Assembly: GCF_900115815.1 (NCBI RefSeq)
Contig: NZ_FOXV01000011.1
Span: 1 to 64,000, forward strand
From: Roseivivax halotolerans
GTDB taxonomy: Bacteria > Pseudomonadota > Alphaproteobacteria > Rhodobacterales > Rhodobacteraceae
DNA length: 64,000 bases
Direction: 5' to 3'
This document shows, piece by piece, positions 16,212 through 25,021 of this stretch; the stretch's first letter is position 1, and every line of letters begins with the position of its first letter. Below the pieces are notes generated by a model. The model ran no database searches. It saw only the letters and a list, made by a program, of their open reading frames with translations, and was not told the DNA's origin. The translations under genes and the position numbers were made by a program.

Positions 16212-16565
16212 TCAATCAAATTTGTGCCGGAAATCCCGGCGATGAAAAATCTTTTCGAGCCGCAGAAGCGGCCTTGATAACAACACGGCAAACGCCGCAT
16301 GATTTTAAAATTCAGTGGTTTGCGGTCATAAAAATGCGAAAAAGCAGACCGCACAGTAACGATATTGCGAAAGGTTACGCCGAATCGCGCTTCAAATCAA
16401 GCTTCAGTCTTTCAAGATGACCGTGTTGGTCCGACCGAACGCGTCGGTTCTTGCGGAAAGTCTCTTAGATCGTAACGGCTTCCGATGCGCTTCCAGATAT
16501 GCCGGAAGCGCCCGCGGGAAGGAACGGCAGCGATAAGGCCGCCCCTTTGCACCGGCCTCGTCAGT
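16212..16565. other. AT-rich intergenic stretch without a supported gene
   Basis: About 350 bp with clearly lower GC than its surroundings, especially 16215-16410. Short frames on both strands lack RBSs and look like chance. It lies upstream of the 16211 gene and downstream of the 54-residue gene, so it probably holds the promoter for the hypothetical pair. The only small dyad I noticed is GACCGA-ACGCG-TCGGTT near 16434-16450. Confidence 0.6.
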
Positions 16566-16730
16566 TCAGTTTTGTAGATCCTCGTAGAAGGCGGTGTAGC
16601 GGCGGTGCTGGGAGATATCGCGGCTTTGCTCGTAGGCGCCTCGTTTCCGCGACAGCGGATCGACGATCGCGGCGTCGCGTGACGCGGCGAGGTTGGGGTC
16701 GGGGCGGTCGAATTCCGGTCTGACGGTCAT
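16566..16730 (-). CDS. 54-residue hypothetical protein
   Basis: Starts at ATG 16730 with AGGAGCGACCC upstream; the in-frame ATG at 16841 would run into the inverted-repeat region of the divergent operon. The product is highly polar, rich in Arg, Asp and Tyr (MTVRPEFDRPDPNLAASRDA ... RRYTAFYEDLQN), with no membrane segment or cysteine. I recognise no family. It is divergent from the regulator/CioAB operon, 162 bp away. The strong RBS supports it being real. Confidence 0.55.
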   Translation of the reverse strand: MTVRPEFDRPDPNLAASRDAAIVDPLSRKRGAYEQSRDISQHRRYTAFYEDLQN

Positions 16731-16839
16731 GGGTCGCTCCTGTTTTGCTGCCGATCTAACAGACAGCGTCACCGCCCGGTTCCGCTGTTCGATGCGCGGC
16801 ATCCTGTCGCCTGCCACGCTTACCTCTCCCGAGTTCGCC

Positions 16840-16892
16840 ACAAAGCGCCTATATGAATTTCAGAAAATACTGAAATCCGTGGAGCGCTTTGT
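16840..16892. promoter_or_regulatory. Two concentric inverted repeats upstream of the GbsR-type regulator
   Basis: Inner dyad: ATTTCAG-AAAATA-CTGAAAT (16857-16876, perfect 7-bp arms). Outer dyad: ACAAAGCGC (16840-16848) and GCGCTTTGT (16884-16892, perfect 9-bp arms). Both share essentially one centre near 16866. The right outer arm touches the start codon at 16893, and the GGAG Shine-Dalgarno (16881-16884) lies between the arms. It may be a double operator or an RNA hairpin that hides the RBS. Confidence 0.7.
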
Positions 16893-17450
16893 ATGAGAAC
16901 AGAAAACGAGTTCATTTTGCACTTCGGCGAGATGGGGTCCCGCTGGGGCATCAATCGCACCGTCGGGCAGATCTACGCGCTTTTGTTCCTCAGCGAAGCG
17001 CCGCTCTGCGCCGACGACATCTGCGAGCGGCTGGGATTCTCCCGCTCCAACGTCTCGATGGGCCTCAAGGAATTGCAGGCCTGGCGCCTGGTGCGCCGCC
17101 GCGATGTTCCGGACGACCGGCGCGAGCATTTCTCGACGCCCGACGATCTCATGACGATCGTGCGCACGCTCATCGAGGAGCGCAAGCGCCGCGAGATAGA
17201 TCCAACCCTGTCCAAATTGCGCGAACTGGAGATTGAAGGGCAGGACGCCTCGGACTACGCCTCCGCGCGCATTACCGAACTCCGCCAGCTCATCGAGGAA
17301 CTGACCAATCTCTACGAGGATCTCGCACGGATCGAGACCGAAAAGCTGCGGACGCTTCTGAAGGCGGGCAGCACGCTGTCGAAACTCGTGACCGCGACGG
17401 GCCGCGTCATCCCGCTGCGCGGCGGCAGCGACACGAAGGAGGCCAACTGA
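16893..17450 (+). CDS. GbsR/MarR-family (COG1510) transcriptional regulator
   Basis: 185 residues. Residues about 20-90 form a winged HTH (AEAPLCADDICERLGFSRSN-type helix pair, then a basic wing RLVRRRDVPDDRREHF). The C-terminal half is a long charged helix (ITELRQLIEELTNLYEDLAR) typical of GbsR-like dimers. It lies one base upstream of cioA, so it is cotranscribed with the oxidase and probably controls it through the palindromes at its own start. The signal is unknown; respiratory, redox or osmotic cues are candidates. The start ATG at 16893 is fixed by GGAG. Confidence 0.85.
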   Translation: MRTENEFILHFGEMGSRWGINRTVGQIYALLFLSEAPLCADDICERLGFSRSNVSMGLKELQAWRLVRRRDVPDDRREHFSTPDDLMTIVRTLIEERKRREIDPTLSKLRELEIEGQDASDYASARITELRQLIEELTNLYEDLARIETEKLRTLLKAGSTLSKLVTATGRVIPLRGGSDTKEAN

Positions 17451-17451
17451 C

Positions 17452-18885
17452 ATGATGGACACGCTACTGCTCTCGCGCCTGCAATTTGCGGCGAACATTT
17501 CGTTTCACATCCTGTTCCCGACGATCACCATCGCGCTCGGCTGGGTGCTTTTGTTCTTCAAGGTCCGCTTCAACCAGACGGGCGAAGAACGCTGGATGGA
17601 CGCCTACCGCTTCTGGGTGAAGGTCTTTGCGCTGTCCTTCGCGATGGGCGTCGTCTCGGGCATCACCATGTCCTTCCAGTTCGGCACCAACTGGCCGGGC
17701 TTCATGGAGAGCGTCGGCAACATCGCCGGGCCTCTTCTCGCTTACGAGATCCTGACGGCCTTCTTCCTCGAGGCCGTGTTCCTCGGCATCATGCTCTTCG
17801 GCTTCCGGCGCGTTCCCGGCTGGGTGCATACGCTCGCGACCTTCCTCGTCGCATTCGGCACGACCATGTCCGCCTTCTGGATCATCGTCCTCAACAGCTG
17901 GATGCACACACCTGCGGGCTTCGAGATGCGCGAGGGCGTGGCCCACGCGACCGACTGGCTGGCGATCATCTTCAACCCGTCGATGCCCTATCGCCTCGTG
18001 CACATGCTGCTGGCGTCGGGCCTGACCGTCGCCTTCCTGATCGCGGGGCTTTCGGCCTTCCGCTGGCTGCGCGGAGACCGTAGCGACGAGGTCCGCACGA
18101 CCCTGCGCTTCGGCCTGATGGCGGGTGCGCTGCTCATTCCGCTGCAGATCCTCGCAGGCGACATGCACGGGCTCAACACGCTCGAACATCAGCCGGCGAA
18201 GGTCGCCGCGATGGAGGGCAACTGGGAGACCGGCCCGAACGTGCCGCTTCTTCTCTTTGCGGCGCCCGACGAAGCCGCGCGCGAAAACCGGCTCGAACTC
18301 GGCATTCCCTCGGGCGCGAGCCTCATCCTCAAGCACCACCCCGAAGGCGTGGTGCCGGGCCTCAACGACTTCGTCAGCGAGGAAGGAGAGGTGCTGCACC
18401 CGCCGGTCGCGCCCGTGTTCTACGGCTTCCGTGTGATGGTCGGCACCGGCATGGCGATGCTGCTTCTGAGCTGGGGCGCGCTTGCGCTCATGGCGCGGCG
18501 CAAGCCCGGTGCGAGCGGCGGCTGGCTCGCCACGCGCCGCGGCCTCGACGGGCTGCCGCGTCCGGTGATCTGGGCCGCGCTCGCCATGACCTTCTCGGGC
18601 TGGCTGGCAACGCTTGCGGGCTGGTACGTGACCGAGATCGGACGGCAGCCCTGGCTCGTGACCGGCGTCCTGCCGACCGAAGCCGCCGTGACCGATGTCG
18701 CACCCGCGATGGTGCTGAGCACCTTCATCGCCTATCTCGCGGTCTACGCGGTCCTGACAGCGGCGTATATCGGCGTGCTGTTCTATCTCGCGGGCAAGAA
18801 GGCCCGCGGGACACCCGCCCCTGAACTCGCTGCCGAGAACCGGCCCGGCCCTGATGGCGTCGGCGTCCTGCAGCCCGCGGAATAA
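17452..18885 (+). CDS. cioA: Cyanide-insensitive cytochrome bd-type quinol oxidase, subunit I
   Basis: 477 residues from ATG 17452, with AAGGAGG upstream. Hydrophobic, with the subunit I signatures: the N-terminal haem-ligand region (FAANISFHILFPTITIALGW), MSFQFGTNWPGFM and the quinol-site segment LNTLEHQPAKVAAMEGNWET. The Q-loop after it is short, which is the mark of the CIO branch rather than E. coli-type CydA. It oxidises ubiquinol and reduces oxygen at the inner membrane without proton pumping. CIO-type oxidases tolerate cyanide and sulfide. The next gene encodes its partner, 11 bp on. Confidence 0.93.
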   Translation: MMDTLLLSRLQFAANISFHILFPTITIALGWVLLFFKVRFNQTGEERWMDAYRFWVKVFALSFAMGVVSGITMSFQFGTNWPGFMESVGNIAGPLLAYEILTAFFLEAVFLGIMLFGFRRVPGWVHTLATFLVAFGTTMSAFWIIVLNSWMHTPAGFEMREGVAHATDWLAIIFNPSMPYRLVHMLLASGLTVAFLIAGLSAFRWLRGDRSDEVRTTLRFGLMAGALLIPLQILAGDMHGLNTLEHQPAKVAAMEGNWETGPNVPLLLFAAPDEAARENRLELGIPSGASLILKHHPEGVVPGLNDFVSEEGEVLHPPVAPVFYGFRVMVGTGMAMLLLSWGALALMARRKPGASGGWLATRRGLDGLPRPVIWAALAMTFSGWLATLAGWYVTEIGRQPWLVTGVLPTEAAVTDVAPAMVLSTFIAYLAVYAVLTAAYIGVLFYLAGKKARGTPAPELAAENRPGPDGVGVLQPAE

Positions 18886-18896
18886 GGAGAGCTTTC

Positions 18897-19910
18897 ATGA
18901 TGACCCTCTTCGGAGATCCTGCCATCTGGCTTCCTGCGACCTTCGCGGTGCTGATGGGTATCTCGATCCTGATTTACGTGATCCTCGACGGGTTCGATCT
19001 TGGCGTGGGCCTTCTGTCACCGCTTGCGACCGAGGCGGAGCGCGATCGCATGATCGCCTCGATCGGACCCTTCTGGGACGCCAACGAGACATGGCTCGTG
19101 CTGGCCATCGGCCTCCTTCTGGTGGCCTTCCCCTCGGCGCATGGCCTGATCCTCTCAACCCTCTACTTGCCGGTGGCGGTCATGCTGATCGGACTCATCC
19201 TGCGCGGGGTCGCGTTCGAATTTCGTGCCAAGGCCCCCGCCGGACAGAAGCGCAGCTGGGATCACGCCTTTTTCGCCGGCTCGCTGATGGCCTCGCTAAG
19301 CCAGGGCTACATGCTCGGGGCCTACCTCCTCGGCCTCGCGCCCGGCTTCGGCGCGATGGCCTTTGCCGCGTTGACGGCCATCTTCCTCACCGTGGCCTAC
19401 AGCTTCATCGGTGCGACCTGGCTGATCTTCAAGACGGAGGATACGCTGCAACGTAAGGCCGTAAGCTGGGCGCGCGGCGGCATCTGGGGTGTTCTGGGCG
19501 GGCTCGGAGCGGTCTCCATCGCCTCCCCCCTCGCGTCCGAGCGGATCTTCGAGAAATGGTTCTCCTTTCCCGAGATCGTGCTTCTCGCGCCGATGCCGCT
19601 GGCCTTCGCGGCGCTCGCGGCGCTGCTGGTGATCGGGCTGCGCCACCTGCCGACGAAGAATGACAGCTGGGCCTGGTTTCCGTTCGCGGCGACGGTAGCC
19701 CTGTTCGGCCTCGCCTTCGTGGGGCTGGCCTACTCGTTCTACCCTTACGTCGTGCCCGACCAGCTCACGATCTACGCAGCGGCAGCCGCGCCCGAGAGCC
19801 TGATCATCATCCTGGTCGGCGCGCTCTTCGTGCTGCCGGTCATCAGCGGATACACGGCGCTCTCCTACACGGTGTTCCGCGGCAAGGCGACCGAACTCAG
19901 ATATGACTGA
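18897..19910 (+). CDS. cioB: Cyanide-insensitive bd-type quinol oxidase, subunit II
   Basis: 337 residues; ATG at 18897 or 18900, with AAGGAG upstream. It is a CydB/CioB-family membrane protein. Signatures are LIYVILDGFDLGVGLLSPLA, ETWLVLAIGLLLVAFPSAHG and a Gly-rich GYMLGAYLLGL segment, with about eight to nine hydrophobic helices. It pairs with CioA to form the oxidase. I see no small CydX-like subunit or cydDC maturation genes nearby. A hairpin after the stop probably ends the operon. Confidence 0.92.
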   Translation: MMTLFGDPAIWLPATFAVLMGISILIYVILDGFDLGVGLLSPLATEAERDRMIASIGPFWDANETWLVLAIGLLLVAFPSAHGLILSTLYLPVAVMLIGLILRGVAFEFRAKAPAGQKRSWDHAFFAGSLMASLSQGYMLGAYLLGLAPGFGAMAFAALTAIFLTVAYSFIGATWLIFKTEDTLQRKAVSWARGGIWGVLGGLGAVSIASPLASERIFEKWFSFPEIVLLAPMPLAFAALAALLVIGLRHLPTKNDSWAWFPFAATVALFGLAFVGLAYSFYPYVVPDQLTIYAAAAAPESLIIILVGALFVLPVISGYTALSYTVFRGKATELRYD

Positions 19911-19918
19911 TCCCTAGG

Positions 19919-19941
19919 AAGGGGCGCAAATTGCGTCCCTT
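19919..19941. terminator. Bidirectional terminator hairpin
   Basis: AAGGGGCGCAA-A-TTGCGTCCCTT forms an 11-bp stem with one G-T pair between the convergent cioB and DUF1513 genes. The effective loop is larger than one base, since the inner A-T pairs must open. No long U-run follows on either side. Confidence 0.6.
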
Positions 19942-19957
19942 CTGACCCGTGCCCGCC

Positions 19958-21016
19958 TCAGAGGGCGAAGCCGTGATTGTCAAATTCGGCGCCGTCCTCC
20001 GGGCGGATCGTCTCGCCGTTGAGCGAAAGGATCCGATAGCCTGAGACCGCCTCGGCCCGGCTCGACAGCGCCGCGCCCCCTGCCCCTTCGATCCGGCCAG
20101 CCTCGCGGGCCGAGCGCCCGTCGAGATGCAGGATCGCCCCGCTTTCCTTGGAGGTCGCACGCGCTTCGGAGCCATGCGCGGCGATGGACGAGACATAGCC
20201 GCCAAGGGCCGCGCCTTCCGCGATCCGGTGCTCCTGCCCGTCCTCTACGAGCCACAAAACCGATGCAGGATCGCCCCGCGCTTCGTCCGCTACCTGCCCG
20301 CCGACATAGAGCCGCCCGGCATGATCCATCGCCAGGTGGCGGAGCGAGACGCCCTCGCTCCCCGGCCAGACATCCATCGGCTCGACACGGCCCGACGCGA
20401 AGTCGAAACTCAGCACCTGGCTGCGAAAATCATGCAGGTTGAGCGGCGTGCGCCCATAGGCCGGATGCGTCTCGAGCCCGCCGAGCGCGATGAAGAAAAG
20501 ATCGCGTTCCGGATGCCGTGTGATCTCGTGGGGCCCCGGCCCCGGCAGGTCGATCTGCCCGATCCGGCGGGGCGTGCCCTCGCAACGATAGACGCCGAGC
20601 GCGCCTTGCAAAGTCTCAAGGTCGTTCTCGGTGACGATGAGGTGGCGACCATCGGTGGTGAAGGCCCCGTGCCCGAAGAAATGCCGCCCCTCGGGCGCAT
20701 CGACCCGCCCGACGATTTCAAGCGTCGCCTCGTCGATCAGCGCAAACCGCGTGCCGGGGCGGCGCGGAAAGACCACGACGCGCGATCCGTGCGCCGCCAT
20801 ACCGTGCGCCCTGAAATCAAGGGGCACGCGGTCCAGCATGCGCCCGGTCTCGGAATAGAAGGCCGCCTTGCTGAGCTCAGTCGCGGCTTGCGTCTCGATG
20901 CCGATATAGGCCGCGCGATCCGCAGGTTGACCGAGCGCGCGGCCGCAGGCGACCACGCCGAGCCCCAGCGCTGCGTGACGCAGGAGCGTCCGGCGGCTGA
21001 AGGGCTCAATCGCCAT
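19958..21016 (-). CDS. DUF1513 family exported protein of the iron operon
   Basis: 352 residues. The N-terminus carries a Tat-type signal (SRRTLLRHAALGLG with a hydrophobic stretch and cleavage near ALGQ). The mature part shows beta-propeller-like repeats (RHFFGHGAFTTDGRHLIVTE; GPGPHEITRHPERDLFFIAL; SLRHLAMDHAGRLYVGG) typical of DUF1513. The family is found with imelysin and DUF1111 proteins in iron-regulated operons and its function is not established. It is the last gene of the operon, overlapping the imelysin gene by 11 bp. A periplasmic role in iron handling is inferred. Confidence 0.85.
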   Translation of the reverse strand: MAIEPFSRRTLLRHAALGLGVVACGRALGQPADRAAYIGIETQAATELSKAAFYSETGRMLDRVPLDFRAHGMAAHGSRVVVFPRRPGTRFALIDEATLEIVGRVDAPEGRHFFGHGAFTTDGRHLIVTENDLETLQGALGVYRCEGTPRRIGQIDLPGPGPHEITRHPERDLFFIALGGLETHPAYGRTPLNLHDFRSQVLSFDFASGRVEPMDVWPGSEGVSLRHLAMDHAGRLYVGGQVADEARGDPASVLWLVEDGQEHRIAEGAALGGYVSSIAAHGSEARATSKESGAILHLDGRSAREAGRIEGAGGAALSSRAEAVSGYRILSLNGETIRPEDGAEFDNHGFAL

Positions 21017-22076
21017 CGGCGGCAGAGAACCCGGCTGTCAGCCCGAGGGACTCGGCAAGTCCGGCTTTGAGGTAGGCCTCCTGGAACACCAACAGCTCGC
21101 CGTAGCGGCGCAGCGTCGCGGCCATCTCGCCATCCGCCTCAGCGATCTCGACAAGGCTGCGCGTCTCACCTTGCAGCGTCTCGGCGACGCTCCGGGCAGT
21201 CTGGCCATGCATGTAATGATCCATGAGCCCTCCAGCCTCAGGGGTCATTTGAAAAAAGCCTCCCGGAACTTCGTAGAGGTCCGCGAGCCCCGAAAAACTC
21301 GCCCTGATGCTCTCGAGGCCAAGACCGATCGCGACCGCCTCGGTGCGTTCGGGGTAAGTCTCGCCCGGTTCGGCCCCGAGCCCGCGCGCGATCTTGTTCT
21401 TGCGGATCCGGTCGGTCGACACCACCAGGCCCGACAGGAATTCGCGGATGAGATCGTCGACGCTGCCATAGGTGTCGTTTCCATCCGACGCGCTGTCGAA
21501 GGCATCGCGAAAGGGCGCGCCCGGCGTCCATTCATCGACGAAGCCCTGCGCCAGATCGTCCTGATAATCGGCAATGGCGCGCGCCAGATCGCAGTAATAG
21601 CTGCCGGGGGTGAGGTCGGACTGCACCAGATCCTCGAGCGCCGTCAGGTTCACCAGAGCGATCGACCGCCCTTCGAGCGCCCCCTCCTCCAGCATCGCCG
21701 GATCCTCGTCGTTCCGTGCCGCGAGCACCGCGCGGCGTGAGAACCCCTTGGGGTCGGGCCAGAGCTGCACGCGCATCGGACCTTCCGCTTCCGTGACCGG
21801 GCCGAGTTTCACCAGCCCCGCGCGCTGCCAGGCAAGAAAGAGATCCGCGTAGCCGTCACGCACCTCGTCAAGCGCGCCGTCGCCGCCGCAATAGGCCCCG
21901 AGCGCGGAAGTCAGCCGGGCCGCGGCCTCTTCCTGCGCACGGTATGCGGGCAAAATGAACTCCTCGGCCGTGACGGTGAGACCCTTCTGCAAGATCCGGG
22001 CCTCTTCAGGCGTGAACCGGCTCTGCGCGACGCCGAGCGTCGGAACAAGGCACAGGGTCAAGGTCAGAAGGCGCAT
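21006..22076 (-). CDS. Imelysin-family periplasmic protein, second copy
   Basis: 356 residues from ATG 22076, which overlaps the upstream stop (TGATG). A Sec signal peptide (MRLLTLTLCLVPTLGVAQ) precedes a helical Peptidase_M75/imelysin domain (LTALEDLVQSDLTPGSYYC; QGFVDEWTPGAPF; LMDHYMHGQTARSVAE). The canonical GxHxxE motif of imelysin is not visible, as in other second copies (DUF-like IrpA paralogues). It is probably a periplasmic iron-binding or electron-relay partner. It lies third in a four-gene operon with tight coupling on both sides. Confidence 0.83.
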   Translation of the reverse strand: MRLLTLTLCLVPTLGVAQSRFTPEEARILQKGLTVTAEEFILPAYRAQEEAAARLTSALGAYCGGDGALDEVRDGYADLFLAWQRAGLVKLGPVTEAEGPMRVQLWPDPKGFSRRAVLAARNDEDPAMLEEGALEGRSIALVNLTALEDLVQSDLTPGSYYCDLARAIADYQDDLAQGFVDEWTPGAPFRDAFDSASDGNDTYGSVDDLIREFLSGLVVSTDRIRKNKIARGLGAEPGETYPERTEAVAIGLGLESIRASFSGLADLYEVPGGFFQMTPEAGGLMDHYMHGQTARSVAETLQGETRSLVEIAEADGEMAATLRRYGELLVFQEAYLKAGLAESLGLTAGFSAADGD

Positions 22077-23488
22077 CAAAGACTCCCGAGGAATTGCAGG
22101 ATTTGCTCGCGTTCGTCGGCAGTGAAGGCTGCGAAGGCATCGCGGGACGCGCGTGCTTCTCCGTCATGCCAGAGGATCGCTTCTTCGAGCGAGCGAGCCC
22201 GGCCGTCATGAAGAAAGTAGGTATGCCCGCTCACCGTTTCCGTAAGGCCAATCCCCCAAAGCGGCGGCGTGCGCCATTCGGAGGCCGCGACATCGCCGGT
22301 CGGTGTCCGGTCGGACAGCCCTTCTCCCATGTCATGCAGAAGGAAATCGCTGTAGGGCCAGATGAGCTGGTTGCGCTGTTCGGGCGCGGCATCGCTGGCA
22401 GTGGCGTATTTCGGCACATGGCATGAGGTGCAGCCTGCCTCGTAGAACAGCGCCTTGCCCGCCAGGACATCCGGCGCACCGGGATCACGCCGGGCCGGAA
22501 CGGCAAGGTTGGCAGAGTAGAACGTCACGAGGTCCAGAAGGTCGTCGGCGATTTCGGGCGCGCCGTCATCGTCGCCGTGAAACGCGTTCCGGCAATCGCC
22601 CTGCGCCTCGGTGCAGTCGCCATAGGCCGCCGCGATAAGCCGGGTCGAAAGGCCCATATCGTTCGAGAACGCGATCGCTGATTGCTCGAGGATCGAGCCC
22701 GCCGTCGCCTTCCAGCCGAAGCGGCCGAGGGTGCCATCCTCGAGGATGTGCGGGCGGCCCGAGATGCCGTCCCCATCCGTATCCTCCGCATCGACATAGG
22801 CGCGGATGTCCTCCGGCGGGATCGCTTCGATGAGGCCAAGCCCGATCATCGGCGGCGCGATGCGCGGCTTCAAGGCAACGCCGGGCGCAAGGTCGGCGCC
22901 GGTCTTGTAGGCGGGATGTCGCAGCTCGACGCGCGTGCCGTCGGGATATTCGAACGACACGGTCTCGTAGCTGACACGGACCTTGCCTTCGGCTGCCATG
23001 CCGGTCACCGCCTGATCCTGGAACTGGTGCCCGAGGACGGGGTCGGGCGCGCCCGACGGATCGCTCAATGCAAAGAGCATCGAAACCATGTTGCTGTCGC
23101 CCTCTTCGGGCGGATGGCCGCGACCGTCCTTGATGTGACAGCCTTGGCAGGAGCGTGCGTTGAAATACGGGCCAAGACCGTCCGAGCCTGTGGTCGAGGA
23201 CGGCGCGGCGACCCAAGGGCGATCGAAGACGCCGTTGCCGACGAAGAAATCAGACCGTTGCTCGAAGCTCAGCGCGGCGGAGGGCAGCGAGAACGCGTTC
23301 GCGTCGAGGCGCTCGGTATTTGTGCCAGAGCCCCCCTGGTAAAGCTCGAACTGCTCGGCCTCGCTGAAATCCTGTGTCGGGGCGAGGATGCGTGCCTTGC
23401 GCTCCGCGGCGGTCTCGGCGCTCGCAAGTGTCGTGACACCGGCAAGGAACGTGGCGGCCCAGAGGCCCGTGATCGCGCCGCGTTGCAT
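22076..23488 (-). CDS. Di-haem DUF1111 family c-type cytochrome (thiol oxidoreductase-like)
   Basis: 470 residues from ATG 23488, with AAGGAG upstream. It has a Sec signal (LWAATFLAGVTTLASA). Two CxxCH haem-binding motifs are present: CQGCH (114-118) and CTSCH (353-357). The overall layout matches DUF1111/DHOR, with GLGPYFNARSCQGCH and SDFLLHDMGEGLSDRTPTGD. The family is linked by context to periplasmic iron uptake, perhaps as an electron donor or acceptor for iron redox change. It follows the first imelysin gene by 73 bp. Confidence 0.88.
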   Translation of the reverse strand: MQRGAITGLWAATFLAGVTTLASAETAAERKARILAPTQDFSEAEQFELYQGGSGTNTERLDANAFSLPSAALSFEQRSDFFVGNGVFDRPWVAAPSSTTGSDGLGPYFNARSCQGCHIKDGRGHPPEEGDSNMVSMLFALSDPSGAPDPVLGHQFQDQAVTGMAAEGKVRVSYETVSFEYPDGTRVELRHPAYKTGADLAPGVALKPRIAPPMIGLGLIEAIPPEDIRAYVDAEDTDGDGISGRPHILEDGTLGRFGWKATAGSILEQSAIAFSNDMGLSTRLIAAAYGDCTEAQGDCRNAFHGDDDGAPEIADDLLDLVTFYSANLAVPARRDPGAPDVLAGKALFYEAGCTSCHVPKYATASDAAPEQRNQLIWPYSDFLLHDMGEGLSDRTPTGDVAASEWRTPPLWGIGLTETVSGHTYFLHDGRARSLEEAILWHDGEARASRDAFAAFTADEREQILQFLGSL

Positions 23489-23561
23489 GACTGCTCCTTG
23501 AAAGGGACCGGGGGCCGCTTCCGAAAAGCGCCCCCCGCCATAGGTCTAGAATGTCGGGGGC

Positions 23562-24830
23562 TTACTGGAAGACCGCGCCCGGATTATCGAGCGAATCCGA
23601 TCCTTCGACGTTGATCTCGGAGGCGTCGAGCGTCGCAACCAGCGCCTCGATCGTGCGCGTCTGGTCCACCAGCGCGTCGATCCCGCCTTGCACGAGCGCG
23701 TTGCCCTCCTCGTTGCCGTAGCCGATCATCTGGTCGTAAGATTCCGTGCCCGTATCGGCGCGATCCTTGATCGCACCCATCGCCTCCATCGTCGCGTCGA
23801 GCTTCGCGGTCATCTCTTCATGCAGGGCCGGGTCGACCGATTGCACGAGATCCGCGAGGGAGGGCACGGACGTCTCGGTGCCGTCGAGCGCGGTATAGCT
23901 CCCGAGATAGACGTTCTGGATACCCTTGGCGTCGTAGAAATGCGAATTGTGCGTGTTGTCGGCGAAGCAATCATGCTCCTCCTCGGGGTCGTGCAGGATG
24001 AGGCCAAGCTTCATGCGTTCACCGGCAAGCTCGCCGTAGCTCAGCGATCCGAGCCCGGTCAGGATCGTGGCGATCCCCTCGCCATCCGACATCTCGTCGA
24101 GATTGGTGCGCGCCTCGCCATCCTCGCCCCAGGCCGCGACGATGTCCTCGAGGTCGGAGACGAGCAGGTCGGACGCGGCGGCCAGATATTCCGCGCGGCG
24201 TTCGCAATTGCCGTTGGTGCAGTCATCCGCCGCGTAATCGGTCCATTCGCGTTGGCCTGCGCCGGCATCGGTGCCGTTCAGGTCCTGCCCCCAGAGCAGG
24301 AACTCGATGGCATGGTATCCCGTGGCCACGTTGGCCTCGACGCCGTCGATCTCGTGCAAGTCTTGCAGAAGCTCGGGCGTGATCGTGCCTGCATCGACGG
24401 ATTGCCCGCCGACCGAGATCTCGGGATTTGCGATAACGTTGGCGCGGAAGAAGTTGTTCTCTTCGCTGGTCTCGCCGTAGAGCGAGGTGTCCACGTAATC
24501 GATCAGGCCCTCGTCGAGCGGCCAGGCGTTGACCTTGCCTTCCCATTCATCGACGGCCGGATTGCCGAAGCGGTAGGCTTCGGTCTGCTGGTAGGGCACA
24601 CGCGCATCGAGCCATGCCGCCTTTGCTTCCGCGAAGCTTTCTTCGGACGGGGACGAGATGAACGCATCTATCGCAGCGTCGAGCACCCGCGCCGCGTCGA
24701 GACTGTCGGTATATTTCGCCTCGGCCAGATCGGCATATCCGTCGATCACGTCCCGCGCCGATTGCGCCTGCGCCATGCCAGCACCAAGTGCCAGCACCGA
24801 TGCGAATGAGATGAAGCCCGTCGAGCGCAT
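23562..24830 (-). CDS. irpA: Imelysin-family iron-regulated protein (IrpA-like)
   Basis: 422 residues from ATG 24830, with GGGGA upstream. It has a Sec signal (GFISFASVLALGAGMAQA). The mature part is a two-lobed helical imelysin protein with the motif GYHAIEFLLWGQD, giving Gly171, His173 and Glu176 of GxHxxE, the proposed metal site. SHFYDAKGIQNVYLGSYTAL also fits the IrpA group. It is exported and thought to bind iron. It leads the irpA-DUF1111-imelysin-DUF1513 operon. An AT-rich region with a TAGTC-A-GACTA dyad lies upstream and may be the iron-responsive control site. Confidence 0.9.
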   Translation of the reverse strand: MRSTGFISFASVLALGAGMAQAQSARDVIDGYADLAEAKYTDSLDAARVLDAAIDAFISSPSEESFAEAKAAWLDARVPYQQTEAYRFGNPAVDEWEGKVNAWPLDEGLIDYVDTSLYGETSEENNFFRANVIANPEISVGGQSVDAGTITPELLQDLHEIDGVEANVATGYHAIEFLLWGQDLNGTDAGAGQREWTDYAADDCTNGNCERRAEYLAAASDLLVSDLEDIVAAWGEDGEARTNLDEMSDGEGIATILTGLGSLSYGELAGERMKLGLILHDPEEEHDCFADNTHNSHFYDAKGIQNVYLGSYTALDGTETSVPSLADLVQSVDPALHEEMTAKLDATMEAMGAIKDRADTGTESYDQMIGYGNEEGNALVQGGIDALVDQTRTIEALVATLDASEINVEGSDSLDNPGAVFQ

Positions 24831-24907
24831 GATCGCGTCCCCCTGCTGGTTTTGAATTGTTGATATGTTTGGTCAGAAATTCAGCCCACGTCAATCTCCG
24901 ATTATTT

Positions 24908-24918
24908 TAGTCAGACTA
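24908..24918. promoter_or_regulatory. Short dyad upstream of the irpA operon
   Basis: TAGTC-A-GACTA is a perfect 5-bp inverted repeat in an AT-rich stretch, 78 bp before the irpA start. An iron regulator (IscR-type Iron-Rhodo-box, Irr or RirA) could bind here. I cannot assign which from the sequence, and the dyad is short enough to occur by chance. Confidence 0.35.
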
Positions 24919-25021
24919 TTTCATCGCCCTCGCAGCCCTGGCCCGCGGGCGGCAATCACGTTGCACACGGCGTGATCCAGCGCGTATCCTTCCTGCAAAC
25001 GCAGACGTTTCCGAGGCACAG

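Noticed and set aside
24831-24900. TTGACG as a -35 box for the irpA operon
   Set aside because: No acceptable -10 box at 16-18 bp; left unannotated rather than forcing a promoter.
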